This document shows, one piece after another, positions 28,653 to 37,364 of a stretch of 64,000 nucleotides of DNA; position 1 is the stretch's first letter; every line of letters starts with the position of its first letter. Below the pieces are notes generated by a model that did not search any database, was not told where the DNA came from, and worked only from the letters and a program-made list of their open reading frames with translations. The translations under genes and the position numbers were made by a program. Source of the DNA: Verrucomicrobiota bacterium. GTDB taxonomy: Bacteria; Chlamydiota; Chlamydiia; Chlamydiales; JAEYWL01. Location of the stretch: contig JAEYWL010000062.1 in assembly GCA_023428915.1 (NCBI GenBank), forward strand, positions 21,203-85,202, given 5' to 3'.

Positions 28653-31600
28653 TATTTTCTTGCCCTTTCATGAAATTTTCTAGCTTCTTTTTGAATCGCA
28701 GCCTCGTAAGTCTTGGCAACCAATTTATGGTCGCAGTAATCTTCGCCGCTCGGCCATAAAAATTCAATGTTCACTTTATCGGTAAATATACCCATCAAAA
28801 TTCCTATAGGATCGCATAGAAAAGGAACGGGATCCAGCAAACTCACGTAATTTGTTACACTTCCGTATTTATCATTTGGAATCATTTTAGCTGATCCAAA
28901 AGTAGCTATGTGCAGCATTTGTTTTTCATCATCCGACATATCTTTGGTTGCGTTATGGGTTACAATTCCCCCTCTACTAAAACAGGTTACGGTAACTGTA
29001 CCATCTGACTTAGTTCCTCCAACGTTACCAATTAAACCGGTAATTAAATTTCTGAGTTGGCCGGTACAAGGAAACTCTATGCCGAGTTTTTGTAAAAAAG
29101 CCCCGAAAATATCTGCAAAAACACCGCAGGTGGAACTATACACATTATTGCAAACAACTCCGCCAAACTGGCCTTGAAGGTACCGTGCATTGTATTTTGC
29201 GTCATCTTCAACGTTATTCATCCCATTTACATTGCACCAGGCGTGCTTAGTGTAAGAAGAGGAGCCGGGCATAACAGAAGTATAAGACGGAGAGTAATCG
29301 CCTGTGTGCATGCTGAAGCCTTCTCCAGCCATGACACGGCCAATCCCTGAACAGATGTCGTTTACAATGGGTATTGGGATAAGATGATGGCACAAGTACT
29401 CAACAGCTTTTCCGATAAAGTAGGATGACGCTTTAAAATGGCGCGGCCCAAAATGAAATGCGGGTTTGTGGCCGGACTCAGGATAAAGCCCGTAAAGGTC
29501 GACGCGCATGAGGGGATTGTTGAGGACATAGGCGTAGAGGTTAGGGCCGCCTTCAAAACCTATGGGGTCGGCTGTGACCCAGCGCGCAAATTGCGGAGAG
29601 TAGTAGCGCCGCCCAAAGTAGACAAGCCCGGTTTCTTCATCGGTGCGTTTACTGGAGAAGCGCCAAGGATTTATAGGCTTGCATGGGGATCCCTTATAGT
29701 TGGTGACAGTTTCCTCGCCATAGGCTGTGTAACTGTAGGATTCTACGGTGCATCCTTTTAAATCGACTATGCGAATAATACTGCCGATATGGTTATGAAT
29801 GGGGATATAGGGAGTTTGATCAATTTCCAGCAAAACACTGGCGCCTATCTCTGCGCCTTTGCCGCGGCCAATTAAGCGCAGGTTGACAATCTTACCCTCT
29901 TGGCAAGCTCCGGTTTCATCCTGCCCTTGGTAAAAAAAGGTGGTAATTTTATCTTTTCCAGACTCAAGGAGGCTTGCAGCCTCTTGTGTTTTGCTAAGGC
30001 GACGGTTAAAGGAGTCATAGCAGTAAGTGGTTGCCGTTTTGCCGGAGACTTTGATTAGGCGATCAAGAGCGTCGTAGGTATAGTGCGTACTGCCTTGCCT
30101 AATGAGGTTGCCATTAAAGTCATACTCCAGGTCATCACTGACAATCTGATTTAAGCCGTTATAGGTAAAATTTTCTTCATCCTTGCTTACACGGTTGTGC
30201 AAGGAATCAAACTGGTAGGCATGGTCCTTTTCTTTATTGAGCTGGTATAGATCGTCATAGCCAAAATTTAAAACTTCCCCTTCTTGCTGGTAGCTGATTA
30301 AGTTTCCGGCTTGATCGTAGCAGATGCCGCTCTGCAGAGGCGTGCTCAAGGCTCGTCCAAGCAAATCATAGCTGGTAGCAAGGGCATTGCCATTAAAGCA
30401 TTGTTCCTCGAGGAGATTGCCTGACAGGTCGTAAGTTTTATAATGGTGTGCAAGGCCATTGCGCGTTATTTGGCGCAAGTAGCAAGCATCGTAGGTATAC
30501 TCAACAACAGTTTGATCAGGAAATATAACCTTTGTGGGACGTCCTATGCGGTCATATTCATAACCGATAGCAAGGCCGTTGCCTAAAGTTTCTTGCTGCA
30601 ATCTGCCTTTATAATAGGTTCTTGTTGTGACGGTATTGTTCACCAGGTCGTCAACCTGAAGAGGCAGCCCTGAAGGTGAATAGGTGTATTGGTAATGGAT
30701 GGAACCGTCGCTAGAAGCAAGTGCTTGCAGCAAGCCCAATGCATTATAGGTATGGGTCAAGACGATGCCGTCAGGCTTTACAATTGTTTCCCTTTCCCCA
30801 TTGGCATTGTAAGCATAGCGAGTGATTTTTTGTTCCGGCAGGCCGGATGCTTCAATTTGTGTTATCACGCGATTTAAACTGTCATATTCCCAGCAGTTCT
30901 TGACTATGCGCGGGCCATTTTTGCTGTAAATGGTGTCAATAGAGGCAATGCAGTTGCCGCATGGGTCATACTGTTTTTCTACTTTTGCAAGTTCATAGTT
31001 AATCGAATTCTTCTTAACTATGCTGGCAACCCTTCCCATTGCATCAAAGGTAGTGATTGTCTGCTGTCCTAGCGGGTCGGTCTCTATATGCTGTTGAACA
31101 TATAGTCCGTTCGCGTCTTTATGCTTGTAGTTATAAGCGATGTGCTTAGTATGGCCTAATGAGTCGGTGATAAGGGTTGGTTGATTGAATAGGTTGTACT
31201 CCGTCTTGGTAATCGCCAGCCCGGCAGCTGTATGCTTTATTTCTTGGGTTTGGTTGCCGCGTGCGTCGTATAAATAACAGACTTTCTTCAGCACATTGCC
31301 TTGAAGGTCTTCAAGCCTTTCTTCTATTTTCCGATCTAAGCTGTCAAACTCGTAGCAAGTAACAGCAGCTTCCTGATCTGCTGTGTAATTAGTGATTTTA
31401 TGCTGCCTGCCAAGTGTATCATAAGCATATTCTGTAACTTCGTCATGCTTGCTTACGCGTATAAGCCTGCCTGCAAAGTCGTAGTCATAACTCGTAACGT
31501 TCCCTTCAGGATCTATTGAATTAAGCAAATGCAAAGCATTATAGGTGTTGGCAGTGGTTTTTAAGCATGTGCCGCTAGCATCATAGACGGTTTCTGAAAG

Positions 31601-33946
31601 AATGCGGTGCTGATGGTCGCGGGTGTACTTGGTTACAGTGCCATTTTTAGCAGTATGGCTGACAACGGCACCCCATAGGTTATAGATATACGATTCAGCA
31701 GTGCCATCAGGATAAGTAATATAAACAGGCTGGCCGCGGGCGTTGTATTGCTTATGGATGGTCAGGCCTCGTTGATTTGCGGCCGCAATTTGATTGCCCG
31801 CAGAATCATAAACAAAGGTTTCTTTGCTGCCGTCAGGATAATTTTTTGCAAGAATGTTTCCATGGTAATCAACTTGCATCAGAGTAGGGTTGCCGCAGAC
31901 ATCATATTCAGCTATGCATTGGCTCAGATAGTTATACTGAAACGCTGAACCTAATACCTCTCCCCCTGGGGTTTGGATATTCTCCCGTATTTTTCGGTTG
32001 CAGCGGTCGTAGCAGCATATTTTTTTAAAGCCGGAGGAAAGCGACTCCTCTTCAAGCATGTTGCGGTTTTCGTCAAACTGCCTGACAATCACATTGCCCA
32101 AGGCATCGACTTCTCTAATGACATCGCCTATGTCATTATAGGCCCAAGTATGCGTATAGGCATATTGGCCGTCGCTGCCGTATACTTTTTGGCTGAGCAT
32201 CCGTCCATAACCGTCAAAGTCTTGGACTAATTTTTTAAGCAAGCATTCTTGCCCTGAAACTAAATCTAAATAACTTTCTTCGATAACTAAGGGTACGCCC
32301 CAGCAAGGAATGCTGTTTTTTCGGACATAGCGGGTAATTGTTCTTACTGTGACCCCTGCAAGATCGTCTTTTTCAAGTGAAGTGCCATCGTCTTTGATTT
32401 GACAAAGCAAGCAGCTGCTGCGGTCGTATTCATAAAATTCTCTGCATACGATCTGTTTATTCACTAAGATAAATTTCGCAGCGAGAAGGTTCGTGCCAGG
32501 CACATATTGGTATTGGTGCTGCTCTAAACCATTATCCAGAGTCAGCATAAGATTGAAGCCATCATCAGAGTATGTGTAGTGCTGCGAAAACTCTTCTACT
32601 CGCAGCCCTGTAATATTTCCCCTAAAAGTATCTTTAAGCACATTTCCGCGATCATCATAACTATAATGCCTGCTGAAGAGTACATTTCCGCTGCTGCTAT
32701 CGTCAAAAAAGTGATCGACTAAATTACCCTCATTTTGTCCTGAACCCCAATGAAAGCGCTCTATTTGGCCTGGCTTTGCAATCTGCAACAAGCGATGGTT
32801 AGTATCGTAAATGTACTTTGCCAAGTTCCCTAAGGCATCGTAGACATATGTAGTGCCGCCTTCGTCATTTTTTGCTTTATTTGGGCAGTAGACAAATTGG
32901 TAAGCTGTGACTGGCGTGCCATCCGAGCCTAAAGGTGCTTTTTGTTTTCTAATTCTGTGTTCTCGAATATCCCCTTTAGGGATAACTAAAGAGACTCCAA
33001 CTATATCGTTATCTCCCGAAGAGTAGTACTCATTAATCAAAAACTGCCCTTCAGGCCAGGTTTTATAAGTTATACGGCCATCAGGAGAATCCTTTTGAAA
33101 AAAATCGTATTCGTAGCCCTCTATTGTGCGTCCACCCCTTATTACCTTGTTTAGATAGAAGCGTTTGTCTTTTTTATTCTTCCTGTTTAAAAAGTTGTAG
33201 CGGATAATGCGCTGGTCGCTTGAAACTATCTCTATATATGGATGCAGATTAAAGTGTTCATTATTGGCCTTTTCTATAGAAAACCAGGCCATTTTTTCGC
33301 CGTCTTGATTGAACAACTCAATAGTCTTTAAACGGCCGTTATCGAATGAATAGGTAATTTCATTGCCGCTAGGTTTCACTTCTTTAGCTAAAAAATCGCC
33401 CAAACTTGTGTGCTTGTACGTGCGTTTAGTGCCGTCCGGCATTAAGTAATGGTTTGTTTTGCCCTCAGGAAGAATGGCACCGTTCTTCATATTGGTCCGA
33501 GCACTGAGAACTCCGCCCCCAAGATTGCTCACACCTTTATTGTCCTCTGCCCTAAAGGGAATGACATATTTGTTAATTTTGGAATCGTAGGCAGGCTTAC
33601 TGAAGGTCAGCCAAGAGCCAAGCTTGTCGTACATGTAGTACTTGGCATTTCTCTTTCCGGTGTTGGGGTCCTTCAGTATGTAACTCCACCAATTATGGCT
33701 CCAGGAGTGATATAAAGAGTTCAAACCGAAATCTTTGCTGCAGTAATGCCGTTCAAAATTGAAGTCTTCAGGACACACAATCGCTAAATCTGCGGCATGT
33801 TCTAGATAATGGCCTGAAATGACGTTTACAGTGCCATTAACAATTGCCGAAATCCCGCTGCCTTGATTGGCTAAGGGAAGATCTTTCATTTCCACTTCAG
33901 TTGCAAACAAAGGAACAAAAAACAGCAAAGAAAAAAGCCAGCGCAT
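28652..33946 (-). CDS. RHS/YD-repeat protein with lipase-like C-terminal domain (polymorphic toxin candidate)
   Basis: A 1764-residue protein with an N-terminal signal peptide (RWLFSLLFFVPLFATE), then a long series of YD repeats (for example YDALGNL, YDSAGNQ, YDFAGRL) over about residues 370-1400, and the RHS core motif ending FGRRYYSPQFARWVTADPIG near residue 1460, with NLYAYVLNNP. After the core comes a unique C-terminal domain of about 280 residues. It contains CFSRGG with Ser1657 in a nucleophile-elbow-like setting and a later FGSAKMIPN / LLDPVPF segment, as in lipase-type alpha/beta hydrolases. RHS shells enclose and release such C-terminal toxins. Two small exported genes are coupled downstream. 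The shell is certain; the hydrolase reading is moderate. Confidence 0.92.
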   Translation of the reverse strand: MRWLFSLLFFVPLFATEVEMKDLPLANQGSGISAIVNGTVNVISGHYLEHAADLAIVCPEDFNFERHYCSKDFGLNSLYHSWSHNWWSYILKDPNTGKRNAKYYMYDKLGSWLTFSKPAYDSKINKYVIPFRAEDNKGVSNLGGGVLSARTNMKNGAILPEGKTNHYLMPDGTKRTYKHTSLGDFLAKEVKPSGNEITYSFDNGRLKTIELFNQDGEKMAWFSIEKANNEHFNLHPYIEIVSSDQRIIRYNFLNRKNKKDKRFYLNKVIRGGRTIEGYEYDFFQKDSPDGRITYKTWPEGQFLINEYYSSGDNDIVGVSLVIPKGDIREHRIRKQKAPLGSDGTPVTAYQFVYCPNKAKNDEGGTTYVYDALGNLAKYIYDTNHRLLQIAKPGQIERFHWGSGQNEGNLVDHFFDDSSSGNVLFSRHYSYDDRGNVLKDTFRGNITGLRVEEFSQHYTYSDDGFNLMLTLDNGLEQHQYQYVPGTNLLAAKFILVNKQIVCREFYEYDRSSCLLCQIKDDGTSLEKDDLAGVTVRTITRYVRKNSIPCWGVPLVIEESYLDLVSGQECLLKKLVQDFDGYGRMLSQKVYGSDGQYAYTHTWAYNDIGDVIREVDALGNVIVRQFDENRNMLEEESLSSGFKKICCYDRCNRKIRENIQTPGGEVLGSAFQYNYLSQCIAEYDVCGNPTLMQVDYHGNILAKNYPDGSKETFVYDSAGNQIAAANQRGLTIHKQYNARGQPVYITYPDGTAESYIYNLWGAVVSHTAKNGTVTKYTRDHQHRILSETVYDASGTCLKTTANTYNALHLLNSIDPEGNVTSYDYDFAGRLIRVSKHDEVTEYAYDTLGRQHKITNYTADQEAAVTCYEFDSLDRKIEERLEDLQGNVLKKVCYLYDARGNQTQEIKHTAAGLAITKTEYNLFNQPTLITDSLGHTKHIAYNYKHKDANGLYVQQHIETDPLGQQTITTFDAMGRVASIVKKNSINYELAKVEKQYDPCGNCIASIDTIYSKNGPRIVKNCWEYDSLNRVITQIEASGLPEQKITRYAYNANGERETIVKPDGIVLTHTYNALGLLQALASSDGSIHYQYTYSPSGLPLQVDDLVNNTVTTRTYYKGRLQQETLGNGLAIGYEYDRIGRPTKVIFPDQTVVEYTYDACYLRQITRNGLAHHYKTYDLSGNLLEEQCFNGNALATSYDLLGRALSTPLQSGICYDQAGNLISYQQEGEVLNFGYDDLYQLNKEKDHAYQFDSLHNRVSKDEENFTYNGLNQIVSDDLEYDFNGNLIRQGSTHYTYDALDRLIKVSGKTATTYCYDSFNRRLSKTQEAASLLESGKDKITTFFYQGQDETGACQEGKIVNLRLIGRGKGAEIGASVLLEIDQTPYIPIHNHIGSIIRIVDLKGCTVESYSYTAYGEETVTNYKGSPCKPINPWRFSSKRTDEETGLVYFGRRYYSPQFARWVTADPIGFEGGPNLYAYVLNNPLMRVDLYGLYPESGHKPAFHFGPRHFKASSYFIGKAVEYLCHHLIPIPIVNDICSGIGRVMAGEGFSMHTGDYSPSYTSVMPGSSSYTKHAWCNVNGMNNVEDDAKYNARYLQGQFGGVVCNNVYSSTCGVFADIFGAFLQKLGIEFPCTGQLRNLITGLIGNVGGTKSDGTVTVTCFSRGGIVTHNATKDMSDDEKQMLHIATFGSAKMIPNDKYGSVTNYVSLLDPVPFLCDPIGILMGIFTDKVNIEFLWPSGEDYCDHKLVAKTYEAAIQKEARKFHERARK

Positions 33947-34158
33947 AACAAACCTTATTTTTTAATATGGCTGTGACGTATAGCGGCATTTAACTAAACT
34001 GACAACAATTAATTTTATTTTTTTATTTTCAGAGGGAAATTTCATGATTAAACCATGTTCATTCATAAGGCTTGGCTCATCATGCAAATAAAACTTTAGA
34101 CGGTGTTTTTTTAGTTATTTGCCTTAACCGCTTGTTTGACAAGTCGAACGTGGTGAAA

Positions 34159-34176
34159 GCTGCGACGAGTCGCAGC
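34159..34176. terminator. Isolated hairpin in the intergenic region
   Basis: GCTGCGA-CGAG-TCGCAGC is a perfect 7-bp stem with a 4-base loop and no T-run. It lies in the 763-bp gap between the RHS gene and the helicase gene. Its function is unclear. Confidence 0.35.
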
Positions 34177-34260
34177 ACTCCAAATCTAAAACAAAACTGA
34201 CTCCATTTTTCACAACCTCTACACATCGTTATAAAACTAACGTGATGAAATAAGAAAGCT

Positions 34261-34478
34261 ATGAAAACCTTAAACTCATTGGAAGAAGAAGGCATTATTG
34301 TAGAATCAGCATTTCTGGACAAACAAGGAGAAGACCTGTATTTAATTTATTATATGAAAGCTAAAAATATTACCTATACTTAGGAAATATTAATAATTCC
34401 AATCTGACAATTGATTATTATTATAAAAATTGTTGGAAAAAGTACTATGAAGGTCGAATTGCATTAGAAGAGTGTTGA
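34261..34478 (+). pseudogene. Frameshifted remnant of a DUF6176-like small protein
   Basis: The frame from ATG 34261 reads TLNSLEEEGIIVESAFLDKQ, then GEDLYLIYYMKAKN, and ends at TAG 34381-34383. In a different frame the next bases continue with a plausible tail, NLTIDYYYKNCWKKYYEGRI then ALEEC up to TGA 34476-34478. Just upstream another frame gives DEIRK. Together these resemble the C-terminal half of DUF6176-type proteins (LxEEGvxxEsxFLe...YYMka, then a Trp/Tyr-rich end). The N-terminal half is not visible. The rest of the 33947-34709 gap shows no other gene; it holds the hairpin at 34159 and AT-rich sequence. Confidence 0.45.
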
Positions 34479-34709
34479 TCTTGATCACGATCTTAATCTT
34501 TCTTCTCAGACATTTCGATAAGAGTAAGCGTTTCGCGACCGAGCTGATCAAGCCGGAAAGATGCAGCCGAGGTATTAGGAAGGAATATGCCTTGCGTTAA
34601 CTTTTCTTCCTTTTTGCCGCAAACTGCGCAGCACAAAATTCTTTATTTTACAATTATCATTTTTTAAGTTATACTTTTAAAATCCAAACAATTTAATTAT
34701 GAGTTTAAT

Positions 34710-36455
34710 TTGAGTAAAAATTCAAATACAACAGTTTCTTTTGATCATCTCCAACTAGATGACCGTCTTTTAAAAGCAATTAAAGAAGAGGGTTTTCAGG
34801 AGCCGACAGCTATTCAGCAATCTGCCATACCGGCAATCCTTAACGGCAGCGACATTCGCGCTTCTGCCCAGACAGGAACCGGCAAAACAGCTGCCTTTTT
34901 GTTGCCGTCGCTGCATAAAATGACGCAAGAAGCTCAAAAAGGACGCGGCCCCCGGGTGCTGGTGTTAACACCTACCCGCGAGCTTGCACTGCAAGTGGCT
35001 CAAGAAGCAGATAAGTATAGCCGTAATTTATCAAAAGTAAAAACTGTGTGTATTTATGGCGGAGCTCCCTACCCGATCCAGAAACGGCAGTTAGCCAGGC
35101 ATTATGAAATTTTAGTTGCCACTCCGGGAAGATTGATCGACTTTTTAGAACAAAAAGTGATCGACTTGTCGCGCGTGGAAGTCTTGATTCTCGATGAAGC
35201 CGACCGCATGCTGGATATGGGCTTTATTGGCCCGGTAGAGCAAATTGCTGAGCTTACACCCGAAAACCGCCAAACTCTGCTTTTTTCTGCTACTTTGAAA
35301 AAACAAGTCTTGCAGCTTTCCGAAAAGTTAATGAAAGACCCGATTGAAATCAATGTCATCCCCTCTCATGAAAAACATGAATGCATTGAGCAGCAGCTTT
35401 ACTTTGCCGACAATCTCGGACATAAGCTAGACCTTCTGCAAGAGCTATTAACGGACGATGCTATCGATCAAGCCCTGGTATTTACTTCCACTAAGAGCTA
35501 TGCCGAAGAATTAGCCGAAAAGCTGATTGAAATCGGCCATGCGGCAGGAGCATTGCACGGCGATATGAATCAGAGGCAGCGCCTCCGCACCTTATCTAAA
35601 CTGCGCGAAGGCCGCTTAAAGGTTCTCGTAGCCACAGATGTTGCGGCTAGAGGCATCGATATCTCCTCAATCACCCACGTCTACAATTTTGATTTGCCGC
35701 GTTGTGTAGAAGATTATACCCATAGAATTGGCAGAACAGGACGGGCAGGGGCTGCAGGAATAGCAGTTTCATTGGTGACCCCTAAAGAACGGCAATTGTT
35801 AAGGGAAATTGAATCCTTTACCAAACAGCAAATTACCGTAAAAGTTATTCCAGGCATGGAACCTAAGGAAAAAGCGGCTCCGGCGCGAAAAACAAGGACC
35901 AGACAAAGAGATTTTGCTCCCAAAAAATCCTTTGCCCCCAGAGAAAACTTTGCCCCAAGAAACAAGCCTAAAAAAGAACATTATAAAGAGGAAGGCTTCG
36001 AGACTCCGAGCGAGTACTCTCCAAAAAGCAGACCTTTTAAAAGAGAATTTACTCCAAAAGAAGACTTTCCTTCAAAAAAGAAATTTGCAAAAAGGGACTT
36101 CCCTTCTAAGGAAGAATATTCTTCCAAAAAGGAAGGATTCGCTCCAAGAAAAGAAGGCTTTGCATCAAGAACGCGCAATAAAGATGGATTTTCCCCTAAA
36201 AAGGAAGGATTCGTCCCGCGCACTCGCGATAAAGAGGAATTTTCTTCTAAAAGAGATGGCTTTGCTCCAAGGTTTCGCGATAAAGAGGAATTTCCCCCCA
36301 GAACTCGCACTGAAAAATCAGACTATCCGGCTGCAAAGGGCTCTTTTGGCAGAAAAGGCCCCTCAACCGGTAAAGGTTTCAAGCCTAACGGCCCTAAGAA
36401 AGAAACCGGTTTTAAATTTAAGCAATTTTTCACACCGAAAAAAAGAGAAACATAG
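34710..36455 (+). CDS. DEAD-box RNA helicase with long basic repeat tail
   Basis: A 581-residue helicase. Q motif (GFQEPTAIQQSAIPAIL), motif I AQTGTGKTAAF, Ia PTRELALQ, II DEADRMLDMGF, III LFSATL, V VATDVAARGIDI and VI HRIGRTGRAG are all present, so the core of about 375 residues is complete and RhlE-like. Residues about 390-581 form a low-complexity, Lys/Arg/Phe/Pro-rich tail built from short repeats such as FAPRKEGF, FSPKKEGF and DKEEF, probably disordered and RNA-binding. The start is TTG at 34710, since the nearby ATG is out of frame. Roles in ribosome assembly or mRNA turnover are typical for the family. Confidence 0.93.
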   Translation: MSKNSNTTVSFDHLQLDDRLLKAIKEEGFQEPTAIQQSAIPAILNGSDIRASAQTGTGKTAAFLLPSLHKMTQEAQKGRGPRVLVLTPTRELALQVAQEADKYSRNLSKVKTVCIYGGAPYPIQKRQLARHYEILVATPGRLIDFLEQKVIDLSRVEVLILDEADRMLDMGFIGPVEQIAELTPENRQTLLFSATLKKQVLQLSEKLMKDPIEINVIPSHEKHECIEQQLYFADNLGHKLDLLQELLTDDAIDQALVFTSTKSYAEELAEKLIEIGHAAGALHGDMNQRQRLRTLSKLREGRLKVLVATDVAARGIDISSITHVYNFDLPRCVEDYTHRIGRTGRAGAAGIAVSLVTPKERQLLREIESFTKQQITVKVIPGMEPKEKAAPARKTRTRQRDFAPKKSFAPRENFAPRNKPKKEHYKEEGFETPSEYSPKSRPFKREFTPKEDFPSKKKFAKRDFPSKEEYSSKKEGFAPRKEGFASRTRNKDGFSPKKEGFVPRTRDKEEFSSKRDGFAPRFRDKEEFPPRTRTEKSDYPAAKGSFGRKGPSTGKGFKPNGPKKETGFKFKQFFTPKKRET

Positions 36456-36477
36456 CCGTAAAAATTTTCTAAATAAC

Positions 36478-36544
36478 TAGCGCTTAGTCCTTTGTCTCTA
36501 AGGTCCCTGGCGTCCCCAAGGTCCATTGTCCATTTAAGCGCTAA
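36478..36544. repeat. Palindromic intergenic element, copy c
   Basis: TAGCGCTTA at 36478-36486 and TAAGCGCTA at its right end frame a GGTCCATTGTCCATTTAAGC core (complement of the ATGGACAATGGAC core of the other copies). It lies 22 bases after the helicase stop codon. Confidence 0.7.
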
Positions 36545-36560
36545 CTCTGGCTTTTAAAAT

Positions 36561-36600
36561 AAAAGAGGCTGTAGATTTCCTCACTACAGCCTCTTCTATT
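36561..36600. terminator. Bidirectional terminator between helicase and DUF892 genes
   Basis: AGAGGCTGTAG (36564-36574) pairs perfectly with CTACAGCCTCT (36584-36594), flanked by A-rich and T-rich sequence. It sits between two convergent genes. Confidence 0.75.
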
Positions 36601-36631
36601 TAGATATTTAAAAAGGCAGCAAGTCGGGGTT

Positions 36632-37156
36632 TTAAGCTTGCACTGCCTGGGCATTGATGCCTGTTGTCAACCATCCGCCTTCTGCAATTGATGTGAGCAA
36701 CTCATTGGCGTTGCTTTCTTCATCTAATGTTGTGTCTAAAAGGTCTTCTACTTGATCAAAATTTAAATGATGGGCAAAGGTTTTTAAGGTACCGTAGGCA
36801 GCAATTTCATAGTGCTCAATGCGCTGTGCTTTGTTGATTAACTCAGCATCTACGATAAAATCGGGATGTTTATGATTGATAACTTCTTCACATTCGGCAA
36901 TCAAGCCCTGCATGCCTTTGCATACTTCACCGCTAGGCTGTTCACCCAAGATTGAAAAAATCTCCTCAAGTCTTCTCACTTGATTTTTGGTTTCGGATAA
37001 GTGAGCCCTAAACGCTTCTTTTAAGTCTTTAGTGGTTGATGCCTGCGCCATTTTTGGCAACGCTTCTACTATCTGATTTTCTGCACTGTAGAGATCGCGC
37101 AGTTCATCTACAAACATTTCATAAAATTGATCATGATTGGATTTTCTAGTAGCCAT
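36632..37156 (-). CDS. Ferritin-like DUF892 protein (YciE/YciF type)
   Basis: A 174-residue four-helix protein. FVDELRDLYSAENQIVEALP is the conserved first helix of the DUF892 family, with Glu ligands, and RIEHYEIAAYGTLKTFA plus LDEESNANELL match later helices. The family is linked to stress response and binds a di-metal centre. I chose the ATG at 37156 because AAGGAGG lies five bases upstream; an upstream start nine codons earlier falls in that site. It is convergent with the helicase. Bases 37157-37364 upstream show no other gene. Confidence 0.9.
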   Translation of the reverse strand: MATRKSNHDQFYEMFVDELRDLYSAENQIVEALPKMAQASTTKDLKEAFRAHLSETKNQVRRLEEIFSILGEQPSGEVCKGMQGLIAECEEVINHKHPDFIVDAELINKAQRIEHYEIAAYGTLKTFAHHLNFDQVEDLLDTTLDEESNANELLTSIAEGGWLTTGINAQAVQA

Positions 37157-37364
37157 GACAACCTCCTTGATGGGGTTTGACAACTATCTATTATCACGTA
37201 ATAAGTATGCGGCGTCTTAAAAACAAGCCGCATTAGTGAGATATATCGACTACGAGTAAGAAACGAAAAGCTATACGCTCTCCTAGTTTCAATTTAACAT
37301 AACGGCAAAGAAAATGTAATAGAAAAGAGTTAATTATTTCCTCAAGTTAATAACCATTAACTAC

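Noticed and set aside
35914..36480. 188-codon frame inside the helicase tail
   Set aside because: It is a shadow of the repetitive, Lys-rich tail in another frame and has no ribosome site.
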